9,080 nucleotides of DNA, taken from positions 1 through 9,080 of the forward strand of contig CAIXXI010000310.1 in the NCBI GenBank assembly GCA_903923345.1, in the 5' to 3' direction. A program made the position numbers and the translations under genes. Below, piece after piece: positions 1 through 6,647 of this stretch. Each line of letters starts with the position of its first letter. Within the stretch, counting starts at the first letter, position 1. This stretch comes from an uncultured Burkholderiales bacterium (GTDB lineage Bacteria; Pseudomonadota; Gammaproteobacteria; Burkholderiales; Burkholderiaceae_E). The notes beneath the pieces are model-generated. The model worked only from the letters and a program-made list of their open reading frames with translations, searched no databases and was not told where the DNA came from.

Positions 1-2
1 CC

Positions 3-1181
3 GATCTTGGCGTTCGCGTGATTGAACTGGTTGCATCCGCCGAGGGGCCTGCCGGGGCCTTCAGCCTGCAGCCTCGCGACGCAGCCCCTTCGGGTGCCGC
101 AGCCCATCCGGGCCCGGCTCAGCCGCAGGATATCTCGATGGTGCTGCACACCTCGGGGACCACCTCCCGGCCCAAGATCGTGCCCCTGTCGCAGGCCAAT
201 CTGTGTGCCTCGGCCCGTCATATCCGTCAGACCCTGAATCTGTCGGCGACCGATTGCGGTCTGAACATCATGCCGCTGTTTCATATCCATGGCCTGATCG
301 CGGGCGTGCTCGCGCCGCTGTCGGCCGGATCCCAGGTGTTCTGCACCCCGGGCTTCAATGCACTGAAATTTTTCGGCTGGATGGATGAAGCCAAGCCGAC
401 CTGGTACACCGCAGTGCCTACCATGCACCAGACGATTCTGGCGCGGGCTTCAAAGAACGCCGATGTGATCCAGCGCAATCCGCTGCGCTTTTTGCGTTCG
501 TCGTCCTCATCGATTCCGCCTCAGGTGATTCGCGAGCTCGAAGAAGTCTTCGGCGCACCGCTGATCGAGTCCTATGGCATGACCGAAGCGACTCACCAGA
601 TGGCGTCCAACCCCTTGCCGCCGGCAGTTCGAAAGCCCGGTTCGGTGGGCGTTGCAGCAGGGCCAGAAGTGGCGATCATGTCCGAAGACGGCACGCTGCT
701 GGCCCGGGGCGACACCGGCGAGATCGTGATCCGCGGCCCGAATGTGACCGCCGGTTATGAGAGCAACCCCAAGGCCAACGCTGAAGCCTTCACCAGCGGA
801 TGGTTTCGCACCGGAGACCAGGGTGTGATGGATGCCGAGGGTTACCTCACCATCACCGGACGCCTGAAAGAGATCATCAACCGCGGCGGCGAAAAGATCA
901 GCCCCCGGGAAGTCGATGAAATTCTGATGGATCACCCGGCGGTCGCGCAGGTCGTGTGCTTCGGCATGCCCCATCCCAAGCTGGGTGAAGAAGTCGCAGC
1001 CGCTGTCGTGTTGCGTGAAGGTCAGCAGGCCACCGAGCGAGACCTTCAGGACTTCGTCGCCTCTAAAGCCGCTGACTTCAAGGTGCCCAAGCGCATCCTG
1101 CTGCTCGAAGAAATCCCCAAAGGCGCCACCGGAAAGCTGCAGCGTATCGGCCTGGCAGCCAAGCTGGGCCTGGGTACTTAG
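3..1181 (+). CDS. Acyl-CoA synthetase (AMP-forming), oxalate-CoA ligase-like, 5' truncated by window edge
   Basis: ANL-superfamily adenylating enzyme that would activate a carboxylate with ATP and join it to CoA in the cytoplasm. The frame is open to the left edge, so the GTG at 18 is not the true start. About 392 codons are visible; the family usually has about 500-520, so roughly the first quarter is missing. Seen motifs: P-loop TSGTTSRPK (150-176), YGMTEATHQ (573-599), GWFRTGD (798-818), the hinge region GRLKEIINRGGEKIS (858-902), and PKGATGKLQR (1119-1148) with the catalytic Lys codon at 1134-1136. Segments such as TWYTAVPTMHQ, SNPLPP and RGPNVTAGY read very much like plant AAE3 and yeast Pcs60 oxalate-CoA ligases, from memory of those families. 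It lies 43 bases before the TTT binding-protein gene, so it probably activates the imported acid. The ligase assignment is firm; oxalate as substrate is a guess, and other short dicarboxylates or acyl acids remain possible. Confidence 0.9.
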   Translation, partial: DLGVRVIELVASAEGPAGAFSLQPRDAAPSGAAAHPGPAQPQDISMVLHTSGTTSRPKIVPLSQANLCASARHIRQTLNLSATDCGLNIMPLFHIHGLIAGVLAPLSAGSQVFCTPGFNALKFFGWMDEAKPTWYTAVPTMHQTILARASKNADVIQRNPLRFLRSSSSSIPPQVIRELEEVFGAPLIESYGMTEATHQMASNPLPPAVRKPGSVGVAAGPEVAIMSEDGTLLARGDTGEIVIRGPNVTAGYESNPKANAEAFTSGWFRTGDQGVMDAEGYLTITGRLKEIINRGGEKISPREVDEILMDHPAVAQVVCFGMPHPKLGEEVAAAVVLREGQQATERDLQDFVASKAADFKVPKRILLLEEIPKGATGKLQRIGLAAKLGLGT

Positions 1182-1215
1182 CCGACACGTGCCTGAAACG
1201 CACACTCAAACCTTC

Positions 1216-1219
1216 GGAG
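1216..1219 (+). promoter_or_regulatory. Ribosome binding site of the TctC-like gene
   Basis: GGAG lies 5 bases before the ATG at 1225. The frame extends upstream as far as 985 inside the ligase gene, but only this ATG has a Shine-Dalgarno sequence directly followed by a signal peptide, so it decides the start. Confidence 0.65.
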
Positions 1220-1224
1220 CCAAC

Positions 1225-2241
1225 ATGACCCATACTCCCTTCTCCAAACGGCTCGCGGCCAAGTGTGCCGCGCTGGCGCTGACCGCCCTGACCTCGGTTG
1301 CAGTCCATGCCCAAGCCTGGGAACCCACCAAGCCGATCGAATTCATCGTCCCGGCTGGCACGGGCGGCGGCGCCGATCAGATGGCGCGATTCATCCAGGG
1401 TGTGGTTGCCAAGAACAACCTCTCCAAGCAGCCGATCGTCGTGGTCAACAAATCCGGTGGTGCCGGGGCCGAGGGATTCCTGGCCATCAAGGGCGCCAAC
1501 GCCGATCCGCACAAGATCATCATCACCCTGTCGAACCTCTTCACCACCCCACTGGCCACCGGCGTGCCGTTCAACTGGCGCGACCTCACTCCGGTGTCGA
1601 TGCTGGCACTCGACCAGTTCGTGCTCTGGGTCAATGAGGAGTCGCCCCACAAGAACGCCAAGTCCTTCTTCGAAGCGCTCAAGAAAGAGCCCAACAACAC
1701 CTTCAAGATGGGTGGCACCGGCTCAAAGCAGGAAGACCAGATCATCACCGTGATGCTTGAAAAAGCGGCCGGCAAGAAAATGACCTATGTCCCGTTCAAG
1801 GGTGGTGGTGATGTGGCCGTGCAACTCGTTGGCAAACATATCGATGCCACGGTGAACAACCCGATCGAAGCCGAGTCCCATTGGCGTGCCGGCAAACTGC
1901 GTCCGCTGTGCGTGATGGACAAGGAAAAGCTGCCCTACACCACCAAGCTGACGGCGACCCAGTCGTGGGCCGATATCCCGACCTGCGACAGCGTCGGCGT
2001 TCCGGTGGAATACCTGATGCTCAGAGGCATCTTCATGGCACCGGGCGTCAAGCCCGAGCAGGTTGATTACTACATTGACCTGTTGAAGAAAGTGCGTGCG
2101 CTGCCTGAATGGAAGGAGTTCATGGATAAGGGCGCCTTCAAGCGGACCTCGCTCACCGGAAAAGAATTTTTCGACTGGCTGGGACGCAACGAGCAGGTGC
2201 ACCGCTCGCTGATGAAAGAAGCCGGCTTCCTCGCGAATTGA
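1225..2241 (+). CDS. TTT solute-binding protein, Bug/TctC family
   Basis: Predicted periplasmic receptor of a tripartite tricarboxylate transporter, 338 aa, close to family length. A signal peptide is visible: basic start with K8 and R9, a hydrophobic stretch at about residues 14-27, and AXA-type sites at VHA (27-29) or AQA (29-31). The mature part opens with the KPIEFIVPAGTGGGADQMAR block (residues 36-55), the Bug-family ligand loop in its glycine-rich AGTGGG variant. The mature protein has only two cysteines (C229, C254), which could form a disulfide; that is inference. In this family the binding protein captures carboxylates and delivers them to TctA/TctB, whose genes follow 6 bases downstream. 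Bug ligands cannot be read from sequence. The ligase upstream and reductase downstream suggest an organic acid that is then activated. Start chosen at ATG 1225 for its RBS and signal peptide. Confidence 0.93.
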   Translation: MTHTPFSKRLAAKCAALALTALTSVAVHAQAWEPTKPIEFIVPAGTGGGADQMARFIQGVVAKNNLSKQPIVVVNKSGGAGAEGFLAIKGANADPHKIIITLSNLFTTPLATGVPFNWRDLTPVSMLALDQFVLWVNEESPHKNAKSFFEALKKEPNNTFKMGGTGSKQEDQIITVMLEKAAGKKMTYVPFKGGGDVAVQLVGKHIDATVNNPIEAESHWRAGKLRPLCVMDKEKLPYTTKLTATQSWADIPTCDSVGVPVEYLMLRGIFMAPGVKPEQVDYYIDLLKKVRALPEWKEFMDKGAFKRTSLTGKEFFDWLGRNEQVHRSLMKEAGFLAN

Positions 2242-2247
2242 CCCCGA

Positions 2248-2751
2248 ATGAACACCGAACAGGACGCACGTTCAGCAGTGATCGGGACCCGCTGGCCAGA
2301 GGTGGCGGTGGCGGTGCTGCTGCAGGCCATCGCAGCGCTGGTCATCATTGACAGCCGCCGTGTCGGCATCGACTGGGCCGACGACGGCCCCCGCGCCGGT
2401 TATTTCCCGTTCTACGTGGGCCTGCTGCTGTTCGGTGCTGCGACATGGGTGCTGATCAATGCCCTGCGCAGTTGGGGGAAGCTTGCCGAGTTCGCAGAGC
2501 GCGGACAGATCAAGCTTGTGATCTCGATGTTCATTCCGATGGTCCTGTACGTGGTCGCGGTCCAGTTCCTCGGGATCTACATCGCCTCGATCGGACTGAT
2601 TGCCTTTTTCATGATTCGACATGGCAAGTACAAGCTGCCACTGACCGCGGCGGTCTCGCTGGGCGTGCCCTTGTTGCTGTTTGTCGTGTTTGAGCGCTGG
2701 TTTCTCGTGCCCCTGCCCAAGGGCCCGGTCGAAGCGTTTTTCGGCTACTGA
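2248..2751 (+). CDS. tctB: TTT small membrane subunit, TctB family
   Basis: Small integral membrane subunit of the tripartite tricarboxylate transporter, 167 aa, of normal size. Hydrophobic segments lie at about residues 18-35, 53-73, 91-123 (probably two helices) and 131-149. The polar stretch GIDWADDGPRAGYFPFYVG (40-58) between the first two helices is typical of TctB (DUF1468). With TctA it forms the inner-membrane carrier that accepts substrate from the Bug protein and uses an ion gradient rather than ATP, as known for the family. The ATG is 6 bases after the binding-protein stop and has no convincing Shine-Dalgarno sequence, so translation is probably coupled to the gene upstream. TctB proteins diverge strongly; the call rests on size, topology and position between tctC-like and tctA genes. 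Confidence 0.9.
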   Translation: MNTEQDARSAVIGTRWPEVAVAVLLQAIAALVIIDSRRVGIDWADDGPRAGYFPFYVGLLLFGAATWVLINALRSWGKLAEFAERGQIKLVISMFIPMVLYVVAVQFLGIYIASIGLIAFFMIRHGKYKLPLTAAVSLGVPLLLFVVFERWFLVPLPKGPVEAFFGY

Positions 2752-2766
2752 TCGCGGGCGACAGAC

Positions 2767-4317
2767 ATGCAGGAATTACTCGATCTCGCTCAAGGGTTCA
2801 GCGTGGCGCTCACGCTGCCCAACATTGGCTTCATGTTGGTGGGCATCATTCTGGGCGTGCTCATCGGCGTGCTGCCCGGCTTGGGTGGTGCCAACGGTGT
2901 GGCAATCCTTTTGCCGCTCACGTTCTCGATGAACCCGACCTCGGCCATCATCATGCTGTCGTGCATCTATTGGGGTGCACTGTTTGGCGGGGCCATCACC
3001 TCGATTCTCTTCAATATTCCGGGAGAGCCCTGGTCGGTGGCGACCACCTTTGACGGGTTTCCGATGGCTCAGCAGGGCAAGGCAGCGCAGGCGCTGACCG
3101 CTGCCTTCACCTCCTCGTTCGTGGGCGCATTCTTTGCCGTTTTGCTGATTACCTTCCTTGCACCCCTGCTGGCCAAATTTGCGCTGAAATTCGGCCCGCC
3201 CGAGTTTTTTGCGGTGCAGCTGCTCACCTTCTGCAGTTTCGTGGGCATGAGCAAAGAGCCTCCCGCCAAGACCATCGCCGCGATGATGCTGGGGTTCGCT
3301 CTGGCAGCCGTCGGTATGGACTCCGTGACGGGCCAGCTGCGCATGACCTTTGGTGTGCCCGAAATGCTCAAGGGCTTTGATTTCCTGATTGCCGTCATTG
3401 GTCTGTTTGGCATCGGCGAAATTCTGCTCACGATGGAAGAAGGTCTGGCATTCAAGGGCAAGAGCGCACGCATCAGCCCGAAAATCGTCTGGGAGACCTG
3501 GGGCGAACTGCTCAAGCACTGGAAGCTGTTCTTGCGCTCCACCGCCATCGGCTGCTGGATGGGCATTACCCCCGGTGGGGCCACGCCAGCCTCGTTCATG
3601 AGCTACGGCATGGCGCAGCGCATGTCCAAAGACCCCAAAGGTTTTGGCAAGGGTCGTATTGAAGGGGTGGTCGCGCCCGAGACCGCGGCGCATGCAGCCG
3701 GCACCTCGGCGCTGTTGCCCATGCTGACCCTGGGCATTCCGGGATCGCCGACTGCTGCGGTGCTGCTGGGCGGTCTTCTGATCTGGGGCCTGCAGCCTGG
3801 GCCCATGATGTTCGTGGAGCAGAAGGAATTCGTCTGGGGCCTGATCGCCTCGATGTACCTGGGCAATCTGGTGGGTCTGATCGTGGTGCTCACCACGGTG
3901 CCCTGGTGGGCAGCGATGTTGCGCATTCCCTTTGCCGTGATCGCGCCGGTGATCATCGTCATCTGTGCGGTCGGCGCCTACACCGTCCACAGCTCGATGT
4001 TCGATGTCTGGCTGATGCTGGTCTTCGGTGTGGTGGGCTATCTGTTCAAGAAGCTCAAATACCCGCTGGCTCCGCTGGTGCTGGCCCTGGTGCTGGGTGA
4101 CATGGCCGAGTCGAGCTTCCGTCAGGCGATGTTGCTGTCGCAGGGCAAGCTCTCGATCTTCTGGTCCAACCCGCTGGTGGGCTCGCTCACGGCACTCGCG
4201 CTGACCATGCTGCTGTGGCCGGTGGTGCAGCGATTCACCTCGCGGCAACCGCGGACTGCGCTGGGCTCCGTCGGCACGACTCAGCCGGCGAAGAGTGATA
4301 TCGGAGGCTCAGTTTGA
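2767..4317 (+). CDS. tctA: TTT large membrane subunit, TctA family
   Basis: Large permease subunit of the tripartite tricarboxylate transporter, 516 aa, the usual length (about 500), with around ten to twelve hydrophobic segments. TctA hallmarks include GVLPGLGGANG (residues 34-44), ILFNIPGEPWSVATTFDG with PMAQQGKAAQAL just after it (80-110), GITPGGATPASFMSYG (266-281), and a second-half block VAPETAAHAAG...LTLGIPGSPTAAVLLGG (302-336). The two PG-containing motifs reflect the internal pseudo-repeat of the family. The loop at about 222-256 is charged and probably cytoplasmic. The gene starts 15 bases after tctB, again without a strong Shine-Dalgarno sequence, and its stop overlaps the next start in TTGA (4314-4317). 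The Bug-TctB-TctA order is the classic complete TTT set, so the transporter should be functional. The last ~25 residues after the final helix are polar and variable. Confidence 0.96.
   Translation: MQELLDLAQGFSVALTLPNIGFMLVGIILGVLIGVLPGLGGANGVAILLPLTFSMNPTSAIIMLSCIYWGALFGGAITSILFNIPGEPWSVATTFDGFPMAQQGKAAQALTAAFTSSFVGAFFAVLLITFLAPLLAKFALKFGPPEFFAVQLLTFCSFVGMSKEPPAKTIAAMMLGFALAAVGMDSVTGQLRMTFGVPEMLKGFDFLIAVIGLFGIGEILLTMEEGLAFKGKSARISPKIVWETWGELLKHWKLFLRSTAIGCWMGITPGGATPASFMSYGMAQRMSKDPKGFGKGRIEGVVAPETAAHAAGTSALLPMLTLGIPGSPTAAVLLGGLLIWGLQPGPMMFVEQKEFVWGLIASMYLGNLVGLIVVLTTVPWWAAMLRIPFAVIAPVIIVICAVGAYTVHSSMFDVWLMLVFGVVGYLFKKLKYPLAPLVLALVLGDMAESSFRQAMLLSQGKLSIFWSNPLVGSLTALALTMLLWPVVQRFTSRQPRTALGSVGTTQPAKSDIGGSV
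4303..4307 (+). promoter_or_regulatory. Ribosome binding site setting a TTG start
   Basis: GGAGG lies inside the end of tctA, 6 bases before the TTG at 4314. It supports TTG as the true start of the reductase gene, because the dinucleotide-binding motif begins within the first seven residues and no ATG is available nearby. Confidence 0.75.
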
Positions 4318-5324
4318 AAATTGCAGTGGTCGGTGCCGGTGCCATCGGCGGATACCTCGGTGCCAAACTCTCCATCGCCGGAGAAGACGTCACCTTCATT
4401 GCGCGTAACCGCAATCTGCAGGCGATCAACGCGCACGGTTTCAAACTGATCCTGGAAGACGGCTCGCAGGCCCATGCGCCCAACGTGCGTGCCGTCCAGC
4501 ATCCCGCCGAAGCAGGCCCGCAGGATGCGGTGCTGCTGACCGTGAAGGCCCATCAGGTCGCTGATCTGCTGCCTGATCTGCGCGGTCTGTTCGGCCCCCA
4601 GACCCTGGTGGTCACCATGATCAATGGCGTGCCCTGGTGGTACTTCCAGCGTCTGGGCGGCGCCTGGGATGGGCAAGTACTCGAAAGTGTCGATCCCGGC
4701 GGTCGAATTGCTGCACAAATCGAATCCGAGCGGATCATCGGCTCGGTGGTGTATCCGGCTGCCGAGCTCGTCGAGCCCGGTGTCGTGCGGGTGATCGAGG
4801 GCAATCGCTTCACGCTCGGTGAGCTTGATGGCAGCCGCAGCGAGCGCATCGAGGCGCTGTCGCAGGCGATGATCCGGGCCGGTTTCAAGTCGCCGGTGTC
4901 CAAGGACATTCGTGGGGAAATCTGGGTGAAGCTCTGGGGCAATCTGAGTTTCAACCCGATTTCCGCGCTCACGCATGCCACCCTCGAAGACATCTGCGGC
5001 TTCGCACCGACCCGTCAGCTGGCCGCCGGCATGATGACCGAAGCTCAGGCGATCGGCGAGAAACTCGGCGTCGAATTCAAGGTGTCGCTGGACAAGCGCA
5101 TCGCGGGTGCGCAAGCCGTGGGTGCCCACAAAACCTCGATGCTGCAGGACGTCGAACATGGCCGGGCGATCGAACTGGCCGCACTGGTTGGCGCGGTCGT
5201 GGAACTCGGTCGAATCACCGGCATTCCCACACCGACCATCGATGCAGTGCATGCGCTGGCGAGCCTGCTCGCCAGAACACTCGAATCACAACACGGCAAA
5301 CTCGCGATCAGCCCGCTTGCCTGA
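4314..5324 (+). CDS. Ketopantoate reductase-family (PanE/ApbA-like) NADPH-dependent oxidoreductase
   Basis: 336 aa two-domain dehydrogenase. The N-terminal Rossmann motif GAGAIG (residues 7-12) starts right after the TTG start codon. TVKAHQV carries the conserved Lys (K78). The C-terminal domain holds the catalytic-type motif KLWGNLSFNP (K206, N210, N214) followed by ALTHATLEDI, and SMLQDVEHGRAIEL with the acidic residue E287 at the position of the E. coli PanE substrate-binding Glu. Fold and cofactor class are firm. The family reduces 2-oxo acids such as ketopantoate. Its place at the end of a transporter operon, its TTGA overlap with tctA, and the unusual NGVPWWYF segment instead of the common QNG-L motif argue for a catabolic paralogue rather than the pantothenate enzyme. 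It may reduce or oxidise a 2-oxo/2-hydroxy acid made from the imported substrate. That role is inference. Confidence 0.88.
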   Translation: MKIAVVGAGAIGGYLGAKLSIAGEDVTFIARNRNLQAINAHGFKLILEDGSQAHAPNVRAVQHPAEAGPQDAVLLTVKAHQVADLLPDLRGLFGPQTLVVTMINGVPWWYFQRLGGAWDGQVLESVDPGGRIAAQIESERIIGSVVYPAAELVEPGVVRVIEGNRFTLGELDGSRSERIEALSQAMIRAGFKSPVSKDIRGEIWVKLWGNLSFNPISALTHATLEDICGFAPTRQLAAGMMTEAQAIGEKLGVEFKVSLDKRIAGAQAVGAHKTSMLQDVEHGRAIELAALVGAVVELGRITGIPTPTIDAVHALASLLARTLESQHGKLAISPLA

Positions 5325-5329
5325 GAGCA

Positions 5330-5354
5330 GCACCCGGTTGCAACAATCGGGTGC
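5330..5354 (+). terminator. Stem-loop after the transporter operon (no U-tract)
   Basis: GCACCCG (5330-5336) pairs perfectly with CGGGTGC (5348-5354). GTTG (5337-5340) continues the helix against CAAT (5344-5347) with one G-U pair, giving an 11-bp stem with a CAA triloop, 5 bases after the reductase stop. No run of T follows, so it is not a standard intrinsic terminator. It could protect an mRNA 3' end, pause transcription, or mark a Rho-dependent end. Confidence 0.5.
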
Positions 5355-5417
5355 CGTGCGCGCCGATTCCGCCGGACTGTGAAATGATCTCTCCCGGTTG
5401 TGATCAGACACGCCGTT

Positions 5418-5424
5418 GGGGGAG
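5418..5424 (+). promoter_or_regulatory. Ribosome binding site of the flavin enzyme gene
   Basis: GGGGGAG lies 6 bases before the ATG at 5431. It settles the start there rather than at the in-frame TTG at 5416, which overlaps this purine run and would add five residues. Confidence 0.7.
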
Positions 5425-5430
5425 ACATCC

Positions 5431-6633
5431 ATGAGCGCAGTGATAGCGATGACACAGAGCGCGCATGCGCAGGACGATCTGATCGGCCGCGCGCGGAATG
5501 TGCGCGAAGTGATCCGGGCGGCGTCTGACTCAATTGAAGCGGACCGTCGCCTGCCCGCCGCACTGCTCGATGCCTTGCATGAGGCCCGCCTGTTTCGCAT
5601 GATGCTCCCGCGTTCGGTCGATGGCCTGGAGACCGATCCGCTCACGTTCTTTCAGGTGATCGAAACCATCGCCCAGGCCGATGCTTCGGTCGCCTGGTGT
5701 CTGAGTCAAGCCGCAGGCTGCTCGATGACCGCGGCCTATCTGGATGCGCCGGTGGCGCAGTCGGTCTTTGGCACTGATCCTCGAGCGGTGCTGGCCTGGG
5801 GGCCGGGGCCCAATGTGAAGGCGGTGCTCACCGAGGGCGGCTATCGGGTCTCGGGCACCTGGTCGTTCAATTCGGGCGGTCGCCATGCGACCTGGCTCGG
5901 AGCCCATTGCCCGATCGTCAAAGCCGATGGCGAGCCGCTCAAGGATGCAAACGGTCAGACGGTTCATCGAACCATGCTGATTCCAGCGGATGAGGTCGCC
6001 TGGACCGACATCTGGGACACCCTCGGTTTGCGCGGCACCGCCAGTGATGCCTTCACCCTGAACGACCATTTCGTTCGGGCAGACCATTCGATCACCCGCA
6101 ATTTCGAACATGAATGCCGGGAAACCGGTCCGCTCTACCGGATGTCGGCGATGTCCTGTTACGAGGTGGGGTTCGCTGGGGTTTCTCTGGGCATTGCCCG
6201 TGCCGCGCTCGATGCCTTCATTGATCTGGCGCGCAACAAGGTGCCGCGCGGCCAGAAGAGCCCCCTTCGCGACAATGCGGTGGTCCAGTCCAATCTCGCG
6301 CAGGCCGAGGCGGGCGTGCAGGCCGCGCGAGCGCTGTTGGTGCAAACGGTTGGACAGATCTGGTCAGAGGTCAGCCTGCCGCACTCGCGCTTCAGCAAGG
6401 ATCAGCGCATTGCGCTTCGCATGGTCTCGACCCATGCGATCCATCAGTCGCGCGAGGCGGTCGACATGGCCTACAACGCAGCCGGAACGACGGCGATCTT
6501 CCAGAACCATGAGTTGTCTCGCCGGTTTCGGGACATGCACACCGTCACCCAGCAGGTGCAGGGACGGCTGTCGCATTTCGAGACGGTCGGCGCCTGGATG
6601 ATGGGCGCCGAGGCCGACTTCACCTTCGTGTGA
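5431..6633 (+). CDS. Acyl-CoA dehydrogenase-fold flavoprotein, probable group D flavin monooxygenase
   Basis: 400 aa, normal for the superfamily. Domains in order: helical N-terminal domain (about 1-115), central beta domain (about 118-215, with WSFNSGGRHATW at 144-155 and DTLGLRGTASDAF at 196-208), and a C-terminal helical domain (about 235-390) of the Acyl-CoA_dh_2 type, ending with RRFRDMHTVTQQVQGR (364-379). In true acyl-CoA dehydrogenases such as MCAD, the segment after this RD motif carries the YEG catalytic glutamate. Here it reads TQQVQG, with no Glu. H370 in RDMH resembles the conserved histidine of HsaA and HpaH/C2-type FMNH2-dependent hydroxylases. I therefore favour a two-component monooxygenase (aromatic or similar substrate) over a dehydrogenase. 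No flavin reductase gene lies in the window. A desulfurisation-type (DszC/SfnB-like) relative is also possible. Fold is certain; activity is inference. Confidence 0.85.
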   Translation: MSAVIAMTQSAHAQDDLIGRARNVREVIRAASDSIEADRRLPAALLDALHEARLFRMMLPRSVDGLETDPLTFFQVIETIAQADASVAWCLSQAAGCSMTAAYLDAPVAQSVFGTDPRAVLAWGPGPNVKAVLTEGGYRVSGTWSFNSGGRHATWLGAHCPIVKADGEPLKDANGQTVHRTMLIPADEVAWTDIWDTLGLRGTASDAFTLNDHFVRADHSITRNFEHECRETGPLYRMSAMSCYEVGFAGVSLGIARAALDAFIDLARNKVPRGQKSPLRDNAVVQSNLAQAEAGVQAARALLVQTVGQIWSEVSLPHSRFSKDQRIALRMVSTHAIHQSREAVDMAYNAAGTTAIFQNHELSRRFRDMHTVTQQVQGRLSHFETVGAWMMGAEADFTFV

Positions 6634-6647
6634 TGTCTCGGGCGTGA

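Larger units (their letters stand above)
5325..5430. other. Intergenic region between the reductase and flavin enzyme genes
   Basis: 106 bases. Apart from the stem-loop at 5330-5354 and the ribosome binding site at 5418-5424, I see only a weak -10-like TGAAAT (5380-5385) with no matching -35. The gap is wider than those inside the transporter operon, so the downstream gene may have its own promoter, but none can be named with confidence. Confidence 0.3.

Noticed and set aside
507..1205. 232-codon open frame on the minus strand opposite the ligase
   Set aside because: No motif or ribosome binding site of note, and the plus strand carries all ANL motifs across this stretch.
985..1224. Upstream extension of the binding-protein frame into the ligase gene
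   Set aside because: It would put 80 Ser/Pro/Lys-rich residues before an obvious signal peptide; ATG 1225 has its own ribosome binding site.
2776..4248. 490-codon open frame on the minus strand opposite tctA
   Set aside because: Its translation is rich in His, Gln, Arg and Gly without hydrophobic core or motif, as expected for the antisense of a GC-rich membrane protein gene. tctA on the plus strand is unambiguous.
4281..5252. 323-codon open frame on the minus strand opposite the reductase
   Set aside because: No recognisable motif and wholly inside a gene with a clear Rossmann fold; explained by codon bias.
5333..5400. 8-bp direct repeat CCCGGTTG at 5333-5340 and 5393-5400, exactly 60 bases apart
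   Set aside because: Too short to exceed chance in GC-rich DNA, flanks differ, and the first copy is explained by the stem-loop.
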